64,000 bases of DNA, from contig JAUIJZ010000005.1 in the NCBI GenBank assembly GCA_030430715.1, forward strand, positions 1 to 64,000, written 5' to 3'. The stretch's first letter is position 1, and the number at the start of each line of letters is the position of its first letter. This DNA is from Alphaproteobacteria bacterium (GTDB lineage: Bacteria > Pseudomonadota > Alphaproteobacteria > Caulobacterales > Aquidulcibacteraceae). The notes beneath the pieces were generated by a model, which was not told where the DNA came from, did not search any database, and was given only the letters and a program-made list of their open reading frames with translations. This document shows positions 8,468 to 18,240 of the stretch, piece by piece. The position numbers and the translations under genes are program-made.

Positions 8468-8959
8468 ATGCGCAAACTTCCGATCGCGCCTATGGCCGCT
8501 CTACTTCTGGCGCTTGCCGCTTGCGGCCCGACCGAAAGCCCCTCCTCAAGCTCTGCCCCGCAAACACCGGCAGCGCCCTCCACGCCCGCACCTGACGTAG
8601 CTGAATTGCAGGCGCGTGTTGCGTCGCTTCCGGCGCCGTATGACGCCGCCGATTATGAAGCTGGACGTCGCGTGTTTGCGCAGTGCCGTTCCTGCCACAC
8701 GACCGATGCCGGCGGCGGCAATCGCGTCGGACCCAACCTGCATGGCGTATTCGGCCGTGAGATTGGGACACAAGACGGCTTCGCCTACTCGCAACCTGTG
8801 CAAGAAGCGGATTTTGTCTGGGATGCCGATCAACTCGATGACTGGCTCGCGAACCCACAAACGTTTTTGCCTGGCAACCGCATGGCATTCGCTGGTGTGC
8901 GGAACGACGAACAGCGCCGTGACGTGATCGCTTATTTGCTGGTCGAAACCGCCGACTAA
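8468..8959 (+). CDS. Lipoprotein cytochrome c (class I, c2/c-552 like)
   Basis: The product is 163 residues. A signal sequence ends in the lipobox LALAAC (C19), predicting a lipid-anchored periplasmic protein. A low-complexity Ser/Ala/Pro spacer follows (about 20-45). Heme is bound by CRSCH (73-77), and a distal methionine lies in GNRMAF (M139). The GPNLHGVFGREIG block is typical of soluble c-type cytochromes that shuttle electrons to terminal oxidases. I place the start at ATG 8468, which has AAAGGGGA upstream and begins a sensible signal peptide; the open frame reaches 8435. It converges with the RND permease (4-base gap). Confidence 0.9.
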   Translation: MRKLPIAPMAALLLALAACGPTESPSSSSAPQTPAAPSTPAPDVAELQARVASLPAPYDAADYEAGRRVFAQCRSCHTTDAGGGNRVGPNLHGVFGREIGTQDGFAYSQPVQEADFVWDADQLDDWLANPQTFLPGNRMAFAGVRNDEQRRDVIAYLLVETAD

Positions 8960-8963
8960 TTCG

Positions 8964-11900
8964 TCACTCGGCGGGCCGCGTCAGCGCTTCTTTCTGTTCG
9001 TAAGATTCGATCTCAAGCGCCGTCGCCTCGGGTGACTTCGTGTAGCGCGCGAGCAGATCGTAGAAGATCGGCACCACGAACAACGTCATCAGCGTCGCAA
9101 TTGATAGCCCGAAAAAGATGACGACGCCGATCGTCAATCGGCTCTCGGCGCCGGCGCCATGCCCTATGATAAGCGGCACAACACCGATCACTGTTGCGAT
9201 TGATGTCATCAATACAGGACGCAAACGTAAATCCGCCGCCTCTAAAATAGCGTCTCGGATTGACTGTCCCTCATCGCGCAACTGATTGGCGAACTCCACA
9301 ATCAGGATGCCGTTCTTCGCCGCGAGTGCGATCAGAATGATCAAACCGATCTGGCTATAAATGTTGAGCGTCTGATCGAACACAAACAGTCCGAACAAGC
9401 CGCCGGCAACCGCCAAAGGAACGGCGAGCATAATAACAAAGGGATGCACGAAGCTTTCGAACTGCGCGGCCAACACGAGGAAAACGATTAGCAGGGCGAA
9501 ACCAAAAGCGAATACGATGGCCCCGCTCGCTTGCTGAAATTGGCGCGCCGCACCCGTATACGCGATTTGAATTGGCAGATTGCCGATCTCAGCACGCGCA
9601 ATTTCCTCGAGTTCCTGAATTGCATCGCCAATCGCGTAGTCGCCAGCGGTCGATGTGCCGATTGTAATAGCGGCCTGCCGGGTCATCCGACGTCGTTCAG
9701 AGGTGTCGCCTTCGGTTCGCAAGCTTACGACTGTCGACAGCGGGACCAGCTCACCCGTCCTATCCGAACGAACATATTTATTGGAGAGATCGCTCACATT
9801 GGAACGCTCATCTCGTTCGGCCTGTAGATAGACGTAATATTCTTCGCCATGGTCGGTGATCGTATTCACACGCCGCTGGCCCATTGTCGCTTCCAGCGTC
9901 CGGCCGATCGCTTGAACGGAAATACCAAGCGCAGCCGCGCGCTCTCGATCAATGTCCACCAGTACGCGAGGTGAGGTCGGCTGATAGTCCATGCGTGGAC
10001 GCATGAAGATGGGGTTTTCCGCCACTCTCGCCACGATGCGCTCGGCGACGGGCGCCAGCTGCTCGTAGGTTGCGCCAAGCAGAACAATCGATGCGCCGTC
10101 GCCACCACGTTGCGCCAATGGGCTGATCGAGCGCGCCCGTATCGTTGCACCTGGAATTTGCGAGAAACGCTGGTTCAACTCCGTTTCGATTTCAGCCGCG
10201 CTACGGTGGCGATCTTCCCAATTGGCAAGTCCTGCACGCGCCATACCGGAATTGAAACCGCTGCCGCCGAAGCCAGGTACGGAAAGCATGATTGAGCTCA
10301 TCTCGCCGCTTTCCACATATTCGAGAAGTATTTGCTCAGCCTCCCCCATCACCCGGCTCATGTATTCATAGCCAGCACCCTCGGGGCCATTGCCGAAAAC
10401 AATCATCTGCCCACGATCTTCTGAGGGCGTGAGCTCAGAAGAGAGCTGCGTAAAGATGATTCCGCCGAGCACAATCACGGCGCCGAAGCCGGCAAAGACC
10501 ATAGGCTTCGCCTGCATCGCAGCTTCCAGAGACGCGCGATATGAGGCGCGCAGTTTCGCAAGCAATTTGTCCACGAACCGGGAAAGCCGCGTGCTCGTCT
10601 TTACGGACTTGACCAGCTTGGAACACATCATGGGTGACAGCGACAACGCGCAAAACGCTGAAATCACGATCACGCCCGCAATTGTTGCGGCCAATTCGAC
10701 AAACAGCCGCCCAACATAGCCGCCGACAAAGAGAAGTGGCGCAAAGACAGCCACAAGCACGGCCGAGGTGGCGATAATGGCGAAGAAGACCTGTCGGCTG
10801 CCGCGTTCAGCCGCCACGAGAGGCGGCTCACCATACGTGTCCACGCGACGCTGCACGTTCTCCAGAACGATAATAGAATCGTCAACGACCAGCCCGATCG
10901 CAAGCACAAGCGCCATCAGGGTCAAAAGGTTGATCGAGAACCCGAAAACAGAGAGCACGAGAAAAGCGCCGATCATGCACACAGGGATGACCGCCGTTGG
11001 GATCAACGCCGCTCGCCAAGACCCCAGGAACAAATAGATCACCGCAACAACGAGCAGCGTACATTCGAGCAGAACCTGCCACACGCGTTCGATAGCCCGT
11101 TCGATAAAGAGCGTGGAATCGAACAGCAGGACCATTTCCACGCCTGGCGGCAACTCGGCCTCGATACGGGCCATCTCCGCCTTAACCGCCTCGGACACGT
11201 CCAATGCATTCGAGCGCGATTGCCGGACGACGCCCAGACCAACCTGATCGACGCCATTGCCGCGGAAAATACGCCGGGTTTCATCCGGCGCGATTTCCAC
11301 CCGCGCCACATCACCCAAACGCACGACAGCCGCGTTAACATCGCTTGCCGGGCGCAACGGCAGGCGTTCGAATTGTTCTGGCGTCTCAAATGCGCGCGTC
11401 ACGCGCACCTGATAATCTCGCTCCTGACTCTCAACCGTCCCAGCCGGCAACTCAACATTCTGCGAGCGCAGAGCGTTTTCAACGTCTTGCACCGTCATCC
11501 CACGCGCGGCGAGCGCGTTCGTGTCGAGCCATATCCGTAATGCGCGGCGAACGCCTCCGAACTGAACACTGGCGACACCGTCCAAAACCGAAACCCGATC
11601 GACGATGTAGCGGTCGATATAATCGCTGAGCTCAAGGCGGCTCATCGTGGCCGAGCGCAACGCGTACCACATGATTGGATCTGCGTCGGCGTCGGCTTTG
11701 CTGATGACCGGATCGGTGATGTCAGCCGGCAAACGCCCTCGCGCACGATCAACGGCGTTGCGAACATCGTTCGCTGCGTCTTCCAAATCGCGATCCAGCG
11801 TAAATTCAATCGATACTGAGGATCGACCATCCCTACTTGTGGAGCGAATGAGGTCGATGCCTTCAATGCCTGACAATTGGTCTTCGATCACCTTCGTGAT

Positions 11901-12086
11901 CTGTGTCTCGACAACTTGAGCCGACGCCCCCGGATAGCTCATGCTGATTGAGACGACCGGTTGGTCGACATCGGGCAGTTCACGCAAAGGAAGCGACGTG
12001 AAGGCAATCGCGCCGAACACGATGATGATGAACGAAAACACCATCGCCAACACAGGCCGGCGAACGGAGAGATCAGAAAGCGTCAT
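8964..12086 (-). CDS. RND efflux permease, HAE1/AcrB-MdtB family
   Basis: The product is 1040 residues, the usual length for a proton-driven RND multidrug pump of the inner membrane. The N-terminus ([13 protein letters not shown]) is the first transmembrane helix. There are two large periplasmic loops, including [20 protein letters not shown] and the porter motifs. The RND signature helix [17 protein letters not shown] carries the paired aspartates needed for proton relay. The second half repeats the pattern ([19 protein letters not shown]). The adaptor gene lies 9 bases upstream in the same operon. No outer-membrane TolC gene is present here. Substrates cannot be told from sequence. Confidence 0.95.
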   Translation of the reverse strand: MTLSDLSVRRPVLAMVFSFIIIVFGAIAFTSLPLRELPDVDQPVVSISMSYPGASAQVVETQITKVIEDQLSGIEGIDLIRSTSRDGRSSVSIEFTLDRDLEDAANDVRNAVDRARGRLPADITDPVISKADADADPIMWYALRSATMSRLELSDYIDRYIVDRVSVLDGVASVQFGGVRRALRIWLDTNALAARGMTVQDVENALRSQNVELPAGTVESQERDYQVRVTRAFETPEQFERLPLRPASDVNAAVVRLGDVARVEIAPDETRRIFRGNGVDQVGLGVVRQSRSNALDVSEAVKAEMARIEAELPPGVEMVLLFDSTLFIERAIERVWQVLLECTLLVVAVIYLFLGSWRAALIPTAVIPVCMIGAFLVLSVFGFSINLLTLMALVLAIGLVVDDSIIVLENVQRRVDTYGEPPLVAAERGSRQVFFAIIATSAVLVAVFAPLLFVGGYVGRLFVELAATIAGVIVISAFCALSLSPMMCSKLVKSVKTSTRLSRFVDKLLAKLRASYRASLEAAMQAKPMVFAGFGAVIVLGGIIFTQLSSELTPSEDRGQMIVFGNGPEGAGYEYMSRVMGEAEQILLEYVESGEMSSIMLSVPGFGGSGFNSGMARAGLANWEDRHRSAAEIETELNQRFSQIPGATIRARSISPLAQRGGDGASIVLLGATYEQLAPVAERIVARVAENPIFMRPRMDYQPTSPRVLVDIDRERAAALGISVQAIGRTLEATMGQRRVNTITDHGEEYYVYLQAERDERSNVSDLSNKYVRSDRTGELVPLSTVVSLRTEGDTSERRRMTRQAAITIGTSTAGDYAIGDAIQELEEIARAEIGNLPIQIAYTGAARQFQQASGAIVFAFGFALLIVFLVLAAQFESFVHPFVIMLAVPLAVAGGLFGLFVFDQTLNIYSQIGLIILIALAAKNGILIVEFANQLRDEGQSIRDAILEAADLRLRPVLMTSIATVIGVVPLIIGHGAGAESRLTIGVVIFFGLSIATLMTLFVVPIFYDLLARYTKSPEATALEIESYEQKEALTRPAE

Positions 12087-12095
12087 GTTCGGTTT

Positions 12096-13280
12096 CTAGC
12101 CGCGGGGCCGAAGAGCGCCGCTCGTTGCGGGCTCGACACCAGCTGCACTCGAAGGGGCGTCTTCCACACGCACGGGCATGCCTGGCCGCGCCATTTGAAC
12201 CCCCTCCGTAATGACAAAATCGCCAGGCGCCAGGCCGGAGATGACTTCCGCCATCCCATTGGAACGCTGGCCCGTCTGAATCTGGATGCGCTCGACAATG
12301 CGACCCTCTGCGCCCTCGTTGGCGCGCAGGACGAATGAATCGCCGGCTTCTTCGAGCACAGCGATTTCCGGCACGGCCAGCATTTCACGCGGGTTGGAAC
12401 GGACCTGCACGGTCATGAGCATGCCGGGACGGAGCAATTCACCACGATTGGGAAGCAATGCGCGCACGCGCACCGTCCGGGTTGTGGGATTCACACGGGT
12501 ATCGAAATGATCGATCGTTCCTGAAAACTCTTGATCAGGGAAAGCCGCTGTACGCGCAACGATGCGCACGCCTTGCGCAATCCGCGCGATCTGCGTCTCA
12601 GGGACATCGAAGTCCAGTTTAATCTGGGTGATATCGTCGAGCGTTCCAATCTGATCGCCAGGACGGACATATTGGCCAGGGCTTGCGCTGCGCAAACCAA
12701 CAATGCCCCCGAACGGCGCGCGAATGGTGCGATCATCAATGCGCGACGCGCCCGCATTCAGGCGCGCCTCGGCAGCCTCGGCATTCGCACGCACGGTGTC
12801 GATGCGCGCCTGAGAAGCGAAACCACGTTCGTACAATTCTTCAAAACGCCGCAATTCCTCCTGCGCCGCCTGATTGGCGGCACGCACTTCCGCAAGCGAC
12901 GCGGCTTGCTCAACGCTGGACATCTCCACCAAGACTTGGCCCACGCGCACGCGGTCTCCACTGTCGAAGCGAATCCGGCGGATCGTATCTGCGACCTTCG
13001 GTGTAATGATGATGCTTTCGCGCGCTTGCGCTGTGCCGAGCGCCTGCACCCCATCACTGAATGTATGCGTTTCCGCCATCACACCGGAAACCAACATCGC
13101 CTCTCCGGGACCGCCAGGGACGCCAGGACCACCTGCACCAGCTTGGCCCGCACTCGCCGACGCAAACGCTCCGGCGACGCCCTCAAAGACCGTTTTGCCA
13201 AGAACGACCACCGCCATCAGCGCAATGGCGCCCGCCACCACCGCGGCAAAACCATATCGTCGGAAAAACCCTGCTAGCAT
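12096..13280 (-). CDS. RND efflux periplasmic adaptor (membrane fusion protein)
   Basis: The product is 394 residues. An N-terminal membrane anchor (about 10-30) is followed by a Gly/Ala-rich stretch. The lipoyl-like half motifs are split by an alpha-helical hairpin (SVEQAASLAEVRAANQAAQEELRRFEELYERG). The sequence then continues with IRAPFGGIVGLRSASPGQYVRPGD and the beta-barrel region. This is the HlyD/MdtA/AcrA architecture that links an inner-membrane pump to an outer-membrane channel. It is the first gene of the two-gene efflux operon; AGGGAAG precedes the ATG. No regulator is adjacent. Confidence 0.94.
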   Translation of the reverse strand: MLAGFFRRYGFAAVVAGAIALMAVVVLGKTVFEGVAGAFASASAGQAGAGGPGVPGGPGEAMLVSGVMAETHTFSDGVQALGTAQARESIIITPKVADTIRRIRFDSGDRVRVGQVLVEMSSVEQAASLAEVRAANQAAQEELRRFEELYERGFASQARIDTVRANAEAAEARLNAGASRIDDRTIRAPFGGIVGLRSASPGQYVRPGDQIGTLDDITQIKLDFDVPETQIARIAQGVRIVARTAAFPDQEFSGTIDHFDTRVNPTTRTVRVRALLPNRGELLRPGMLMTVQVRSNPREMLAVPEIAVLEEAGDSFVLRANEGAEGRIVERIQIQTGQRSNGMAEVISGLAPGDFVITEGVQMARPGMPVRVEDAPSSAAGVEPATSGALRPRG

Positions 13281-13339
13281 GGCGCTTCCCTAAACTAGAC
13301 GTTTTGCCGAAATATGTCTGCCGGAAGCGCTCGCAACGC

Positions 13340-14026
13340 TCAGTCCCGCACGCGACTCCATATGCCTAACACGAGAGCAGGTTCGAGGTCCTCGCCATCA
13401 AGTCGCATACGCACGCCCAGTTGAATACCGCGTTCATGCCGATCAAAGCGCGTCAGGCTCAGTTGCATCTTAACGCTTTCGTCACCCTCATCGGGAGCGT
13501 CGATGAACAACTGCCCCATGGCCAACCAATTCTCAGCAGGGCGCCAGCCTGTCGTTAGATCCAAGCGCGCGCCATTACACCCACCGTCCAGAAGACGACC
13601 GGCCAATTCCACGTTTGCGAATGCAGTTTCCCCGAGCCCTCTTCCGCCCAGCCAACGCAGTTCCGCGCCGCCTTCGCCACAATTCCCAGGCGGATCGGAC
13701 CGCCAGAGCGCACTAGCCTGCATGGCTACGATATTCGGCCCCTCGCGGAACACCGCCCGCTTTACCCCCGCCAGCGCCTCACCACGCCACCCGTCTTCGA
13801 GCGCAACGCTTTGCTCAATCCAAGAGGTCGTCACCACCGCGTAGCGATCGCCTATTGGCGCTTCCACATATCCAGACGTTTCATAGGTCCGGACGCTGGC
13901 GCGTTCGCCTGCGGCTCCCCCCCAAATCTGCTGTCCGTCCTTGGGCGCCAGCCATGCGCCAGCCCATGCCTCAGGCAAGAGGGCCGAGAGCAATGCAAGC
14001 CCCGCCCCGAGCAAAATGCGCCGCAT
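13340..14026 (-). CDS. Secreted hypothetical protein, possibly a small outer-membrane beta protein
   Basis: I do not recognise this 228-residue protein. A clear signal peptide (MRRILLGAGLALLSALLPEAWA, about residues 1-22) predicts export. The remainder has alternating polar/hydrophobic stretches such as DRYAVVTTSWIEQSVAL and ERGIQLGVRMRLDG, and it ends in an amphipathic strand near the C-terminus (LEPALVLGIWSRVRD). That is suggestive of beta structure at the outer membrane. Two cysteines (in PPGNCGEGG and GGCNGA) could form a disulfide. It lies between the efflux operon and the aldolase gene, on the same strand as both. Confidence 0.7.
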   Translation of the reverse strand: MRRILLGAGLALLSALLPEAWAGAWLAPKDGQQIWGGAAGERASVRTYETSGYVEAPIGDRYAVVTTSWIEQSVALEDGWRGEALAGVKRAVFREGPNIVAMQASALWRSDPPGNCGEGGAELRWLGGRGLGETAFANVELAGRLLDGGCNGARLDLTTGWRPAENWLAMGQLFIDAPDEGDESVKMQLSLTRFDRHERGIQLGVRMRLDGEDLEPALVLGIWSRVRD

Positions 14027-14093
14027 TGTTCCCCCTCAAGCCCTGGAAACGCCAAGGTTGCAGAAAAGCAATGCCCCGCCAAGTTTGGCCAGT

Positions 14094-14852
14094 TCAGGCG
14101 TCGTAACCTGGGTTGCGCCGATCCAGCTTCCGCATCAAGCCAGGCCAAGCGAGTTGCGACACCAACGGCAAGCCCTTTGATTGTTCGATGGCTTCGCGTT
14201 GCGCGGCCTCTGGCGCAACAAGCGCATGAGACGCTCCCCCGCTCAATGCAATTGCTTGCTGGGCGCAGGCGCGTTCGAGAAAGTAAATCGCCACGAACGC
14301 GTCGGCCGCATTGCTTCCGATCGAAAGAGTTCCGTGATTCCGAAGCAGGAAAAGTTTTTTGTCGCCGAGGTCTCGCACCAAACGCTCGCGCTCATCCAAA
14401 TTAAGCGCCACGCCCTCATATTCGTGAAACGCGAGCTGCGGCAAAACCAGCAACGCGTTTTGGGTAAGTGGCAAGAGCCCATGCTGCTGAGCTGAAACCC
14501 CTACACCGGCATCTGTATGCAGATGGATCACGCACAGAGCATCTTCGCGCGCGGCGTGAATGGCGGAGTGGATCGTGAACCCCGCCGGATTGATGAAATG
14601 TGGTGTCGGCGCGACGATGTCGCCATCCAAATTCACCTTCACCAAAGATGATGCCGTGATCTCCTCGAAGAGCATGCCGTAAGGATTGATCAGGAAGTGA
14701 TGTTCAGGGCCGGGCAAGCGCATCGAAATGTGCGTGAAGATCATGTCGTCCCAGCCATGTAGTGCGACTAATCGGTAGAGGGCGGCGCAATCGACCCTCG
14801 CGCGCCATTCCTCGGCGCTTACACGCGATTGCAGGGATGCGTCATCGGCCAT
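14094..14852 (-). CDS. Class II aldolase/adducin family protein
   Basis: The product is 252 residues with the class II aldolase fold. Metal ligands are visible in VIHLHTDAG (two His) and RNHGTLS (third His). The FTHISMRLPG segment near the N-terminus matches the substrate-phosphate loop of this family, and NPYGMLFEEITASSLVKV is also typical. Members include fuculose- and ribulose-phosphate aldolases and 4-epimerases. This longer, adducin-like type is often annotated without a known substrate. No sugar genes adjoin it. It is divergent from nadK. Confidence 0.9.
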   Translation of the reverse strand: MADDASLQSRVSAEEWRARVDCAALYRLVALHGWDDMIFTHISMRLPGPEHHFLINPYGMLFEEITASSLVKVNLDGDIVAPTPHFINPAGFTIHSAIHAAREDALCVIHLHTDAGVGVSAQQHGLLPLTQNALLVLPQLAFHEYEGVALNLDERERLVRDLGDKKLFLLRNHGTLSIGSNAADAFVAIYFLERACAQQAIALSGGASHALVAPEAAQREAIEQSKGLPLVSQLAWPGLMRKLDRRNPGYDA

Positions 14853-14918
14853 CGGTCGCTCTCCGCTTCAACCCATGTTATGAGTGGTAACCTGACCCTG
14901 GCCCAAGGCAAAGCCTCC

Positions 14919-15677
14919 ATGAAGCTCGCATTCACAGCCAACGCTCGCCCCGAGGCGCAAGAGGCGCTGGAGCGTCTGCGGCGGCTTTATGGCGAATGCT
15001 CTGAAGCAGATGCCGACATCATCGTCGCGCTTGGCGGCGACGGCCATATGTTGGAGACGTTGCGACGCCGACTGGAGGATCAGAAACCCGTCTACGGCAT
15101 CCATCGCGGCACGGTGGGCTTTCTGATGAATGAATTCATCGAAGAAGCCCTGCCCGAACGCCTGGAAAAAGCGACGCCGGTTCGGGTGCGCCCGCTCGTG
15201 GCCCGCTGCGAGACCCTCAGCGGCCAAGTCGTCACTGAGCGCGCATTCAATGAAGTCTCTCTTTTACGTCAGACCGCGCAAACCGCGCGCTTGCGGGTCA
15301 GCGTCGACGGCGCGGTGCGTATGCCCGAATTGCTTTGCGACGGCATCATGGTCGCCACCCCGGCGGGCTCAACCGCTTACAATTTCTCCGCGCACGGCCC
15401 TATCCTGCCGATTAATGCCCGCCTTCTAGCGCTGACTCCGATTAGCGCCTTCAGGCCGCGGCGATGGCGCGGTGCGTTATTGCCGCACACAGCTCACGTG
15501 CGCCTCGACGTGTTGGACCCTGAGCGCCGCAGCGTCAGCGCTTCCGCCGACAATCTGGAAACCCGCGATATTGTTTCAGCCGAAATTCGCGAAGATCCCA
15601 ATGCGGCGCTCACATTGCTCTTTGACAAAGGGCACGCCCTCGACGAGCGGATCCTGCGCGAGCAGTTCAACGTCTGA
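14919..15677 (+). CDS. nadK: NAD kinase
   Basis: The product is 252 residues. It phosphorylates NAD to NADP in the cytoplasm. The defining motifs are GGDGHML (the GGDG ATP/polyphosphate loop), GTVGFLMNEF, NEVSL and TPAGSTAYNFSAHGPI. The length fits the short alphaproteobacterial form. I start at ATG 14919 (MKLAFTANA), which begins the first beta strand directly. The open frame extends to 14829 but would add 30 residues without family resemblance and would overlap the divergent aldolase gene. Confidence 0.95.
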   Translation: MKLAFTANARPEAQEALERLRRLYGECSEADADIIVALGGDGHMLETLRRRLEDQKPVYGIHRGTVGFLMNEFIEEALPERLEKATPVRVRPLVARCETLSGQVVTERAFNEVSLLRQTAQTARLRVSVDGAVRMPELLCDGIMVATPAGSTAYNFSAHGPILPINARLLALTPISAFRPRRWRGALLPHTAHVRLDVLDPERRSVSASADNLETRDIVSAEIREDPNAALTLLFDKGHALDERILREQFNV

Positions 15678-15736
15678 GGCAAAGGCCACACTGACGTAAA
15701 CGGCGCATTCACCAAACCACCTCAAATTATGCGCCC

Positions 15737-16231
15737 ATGTCCAAGTCCAAGGCTCAATTCATCAACCCTAAGGATGTCGGCCTACCCGTGGTCGGCGGCA
15801 GAGGGCCAATCTTTGACGACGAAGCGCTGGCGCGCGCAGACCAAACCATGGAGGCCATGAGCGCCTCCTTCCAGCAATGGATCGACGCCGATGTAATACG
15901 CCTTCACGAAGCTCGCCTCAGCGCGGAACGCGCCGCATGGAGCGATCTCGCACTCGATCAGGTGCTTGGCGTGGCGCACGACATCAAGGGCATGGGTACA
16001 AGCTACGGCTACCCGCTAGCCACCCAAATTGCGGCTTCCCTGTGCCGCCTCATTGAAACGCCCGCGGGAAAAGCCGCCGCACGCGGCGAGCCCGCGCTGA
16101 TCCTGGCCCATGTGGACGCCCTGCGCGCGCTTGTGCGCGGTCAAATCAAGACCCGCGAGCATCCCGTTGGCTCCGCCCTGCTGGCGGCGCTTGACGGAGA
16201 GGTCGAGCGCCTTGGCGTTGCGCCTCGCTAA
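15737..16231 (+). CDS. Hpt (histidine phosphotransfer) domain protein
   Basis: The product is 164 residues and predicted all-helical. The motif GVAHDIKGMGTSYG (H81) is a variant of the Hpt phosphorylation site HxLKGxxxxxG, followed by a helix with LCRLIE. Hpt proteins relay phosphate between hybrid kinases and response regulators. The partner is not in the window. It is followed 63 bases later by an EAL-like protein on the same strand, so a link to signalling is likely but unproven. Confidence 0.75.
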   Translation: MSKSKAQFINPKDVGLPVVGGRGPIFDDEALARADQTMEAMSASFQQWIDADVIRLHEARLSAERAAWSDLALDQVLGVAHDIKGMGTSYGYPLATQIAASLCRLIETPAGKAAARGEPALILAHVDALRALVRGQIKTREHPVGSALLAALDGEVERLGVAPR

Positions 16232-16294
16232 CGTCCCTTTACCCTATTCAAGGTCCGCATTCTTAACCGCCGCGTGCGATGGTGACGTTTGCTT

Positions 16295-16954
16295 ATGAAC
16301 GTCATCCCATTCCCCCGTGCGGCTGCGCCTGAGCCACTCGCCTTTTCAATCGGCGCCCGCGTCGACCTGCGCATCGGCGCGACAGCCGCCGGCGTGGTGC
16401 GGCTGCGAGCGCCTGCCCACGAGGCATTCGGCTATTCCAATTTAGCGCGGCTTCTTCGGGGCGCGCGCATGGCATGGCGCGAGCGCGCACCGCACGCCGC
16501 ACTGGCGCTCATTGTACCCGGCGAAGTTCATACGGGATTGGACGTCGATCTCTTGAGCGATGCAGCCATCGAAGCTGGCTGTACACGCCGCAGCTTAAGC
16601 TTCGAACTCGACGAGCGAGAAATCGTGACCAACGGCCCCGGCCTCGCCGAGGATTTGCGTGCACGCGGATGGGGCGTAAATCTGCGCGGCGATCCGGACT
16701 GCCCTTTGCCATTCGGCGCGCACGCACGGGCGCTCTACAGTGAGGTGGTCTTGGCCGCTCCGGAATCTCCCGGCCCATACCTCGCATTGCAAGATGGCGA
16801 CCGCAGCCCGCTCGGGCGACGTATTTTGGCGACGCAAGCTGCCGGCATAATCTTGACCGCTGAAGGCGTTCGCAGCGCCTCTCATGCGCGCGTGTTAGCT
16901 ATCGCCGGATTTGATCGCGGCAGCGGCCCTTTCGCGGAAGCCAGCCTACGCTAG
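16295..16954 (+). CDS. Hypothetical protein, probable degenerate EAL-like domain
   Basis: The product is 219 residues, cytoplasmic, with no signal peptide. Several blocks run in the order expected of an EAL phosphodiesterase: VVRLRAP (for EALLRW), LSFELDERE (102-109, for LELTE), LRARGWGVNL (121-130, for LRxxGxxxxLDDFG), SEVVLA (for KID) and ILTAEGVRS (for VVAEGVE). The catalytic glutamate and the DDFG acids are replaced, so it would be inactive, perhaps a c-di-GMP binder or scaffold. I start at ATG 16295 rather than TTG 16289. The EAL assignment rests on my own alignment by eye and is tentative. Its end is 2 bases from the convergent DUF2336 gene. Confidence 0.6.
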   Translation: MNVIPFPRAAAPEPLAFSIGARVDLRIGATAAGVVRLRAPAHEAFGYSNLARLLRGARMAWRERAPHAALALIVPGEVHTGLDVDLLSDAAIEAGCTRRSLSFELDEREIVTNGPGLAEDLRARGWGVNLRGDPDCPLPFGAHARALYSEVVLAAPESPGPYLALQDGDRSPLGRRILATQAAGIILTAEGVRSASHARVLAIAGFDRGSGPFAEASLR

Positions 16955-16956
16955 AG

Positions 16957-18099
16957 CTACATAGCCGCCGCATTAGCGGTTCGCATATGTGTGGCGTCCA
17001 GCTTCTCCAAAAGATAATCGAGATCGTCCTTCGGAATCGACTGAAACAGCGTCAGCGTGCGTTCCAACATGCGCTGCCGGAATACGATACGATCCATCGC
17101 CGCGCCGTCGCGCTCTATGCTGTGATAGACATCAATCGCGGCGCGGAAAGAAGGAAACAGACGCGGCGGCAAACCGGCGCGGTCAAAAGCGGCCTTCAGC
17201 CCTAGCGGGCCACTATCGTGCACAAGCAGCCACATCCGCTGATGCGACATGCCTGCAAGCTCAGCCATGGCGTGCTCGACGAAATCCATCTGCCCGACGC
17301 AAAGCCCACGCATGAGCAATGCTGGCGTAAGTCGGCCGTTTAGATTGAGTTGCTGTACAAAGCGCCCGACATCCCGCTGACGCCCGGCCTGCTCAACGAC
17401 GTCCAGTGTCGCGCGCTCACGCGCGCCCACGGCCAGGTCGATCGCCAATTGCGGAGGCAATTCATGATTGTTCACGAGATGGTCAAACACCTCACCCGTG
17501 ACCAGCGAGATCAGCTTTTCGGTGATGACCACAGGCAATTCATCCCGGCGCACCATGGCCGCCGTAATGCTGGAAACACCAGAAAAACGGTCGATCACGA
17601 CGCCAAATCCACCCTCATCGAACTCCGCATTTTCGTTAGCGACCGCGCGTTCGACCACCGGCGCATCCGCATAGGCGGCAATGGCGCCCGTTACTGTCAC
17701 GCTTAGACGCTCTCTACTCGCGACGGCCAATTGCTTTTGCGGCGGGCTCGCGCGCACAATCTCCACCAAATCCGCATCGGTAAGCATTGGCGAATTTAGG
17801 ATCACAGGCAACGCGACGGATTCGATATCTTGCGCGAGCTTGTTAGCCAAATCGCGCGGCAGCTTGGATGAATTCTTCAGCGCCACCGCAAGCGCTCGCC
17901 GCACCAGGATCGCCGCATCGTCGGCCATAATTCCCAAAATGCCTTCCGCGTGCGCGCGCTCATCCGCCGAGAGTTCGGCCTCGTCGATGCATCGGCAAAT
18001 CTTATGCGCGGCGTGCGCACGCGTTTCCTCATCCGGACCTTTGACCAGCGTTCGAATATCGCTGTCGGTCAGGTTGGCGCGCATCGTGACAACGGACAT
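16957..18099 (-). CDS. DUF2336 domain-containing protein
   Basis: The product is 380 residues, soluble and largely alpha-helical, with HEAT-like repeats. It starts near MSVVTMRANLTDSDIRTLV and includes the recurrent pattern ILVRRALAVALKNSSKLPRDLANKLAQD. Long helical blocks follow, including AMVRRDELPVVITEKLISLV. This matches the DUF2336 family, which is characteristic of Alphaproteobacteria and has no established function. It sits opposite the EAL-like gene. Confidence 0.82.
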   Translation of the reverse strand: MSVVTMRANLTDSDIRTLVKGPDEETRAHAAHKICRCIDEAELSADERAHAEGILGIMADDAAILVRRALAVALKNSSKLPRDLANKLAQDIESVALPVILNSPMLTDADLVEIVRASPPQKQLAVASRERLSVTVTGAIAAYADAPVVERAVANENAEFDEGGFGVVIDRFSGVSSITAAMVRRDELPVVITEKLISLVTGEVFDHLVNNHELPPQLAIDLAVGARERATLDVVEQAGRQRDVGRFVQQLNLNGRLTPALLMRGLCVGQMDFVEHAMAELAGMSHQRMWLLVHDSGPLGLKAAFDRAGLPPRLFPSFRAAIDVYHSIERDGAAMDRIVFRQRMLERTLTLFQSIPKDDLDYLLEKLDATHMRTANAAAM

Positions 18100-18240
18100 G
18101 GCGGTTCTCGTGACGTTGGCGGCCCCCGACTCGCGTCAGAGGCTAGAAACCCCACCCTTTCGTGCGAGCCTTAATGAAGCCTTGAAATTGTTTCGGCTGT
18201 AGAACGCGATGCAGGCCACTGCCCGCTTTCACATTCGCAA

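Noticed and set aside
12531-13277. Plus-strand 248-codon frame opposite the RND adaptor
   Set aside because: No recognisable motif and no ribosome-binding site; the adaptor on the other strand is clear.
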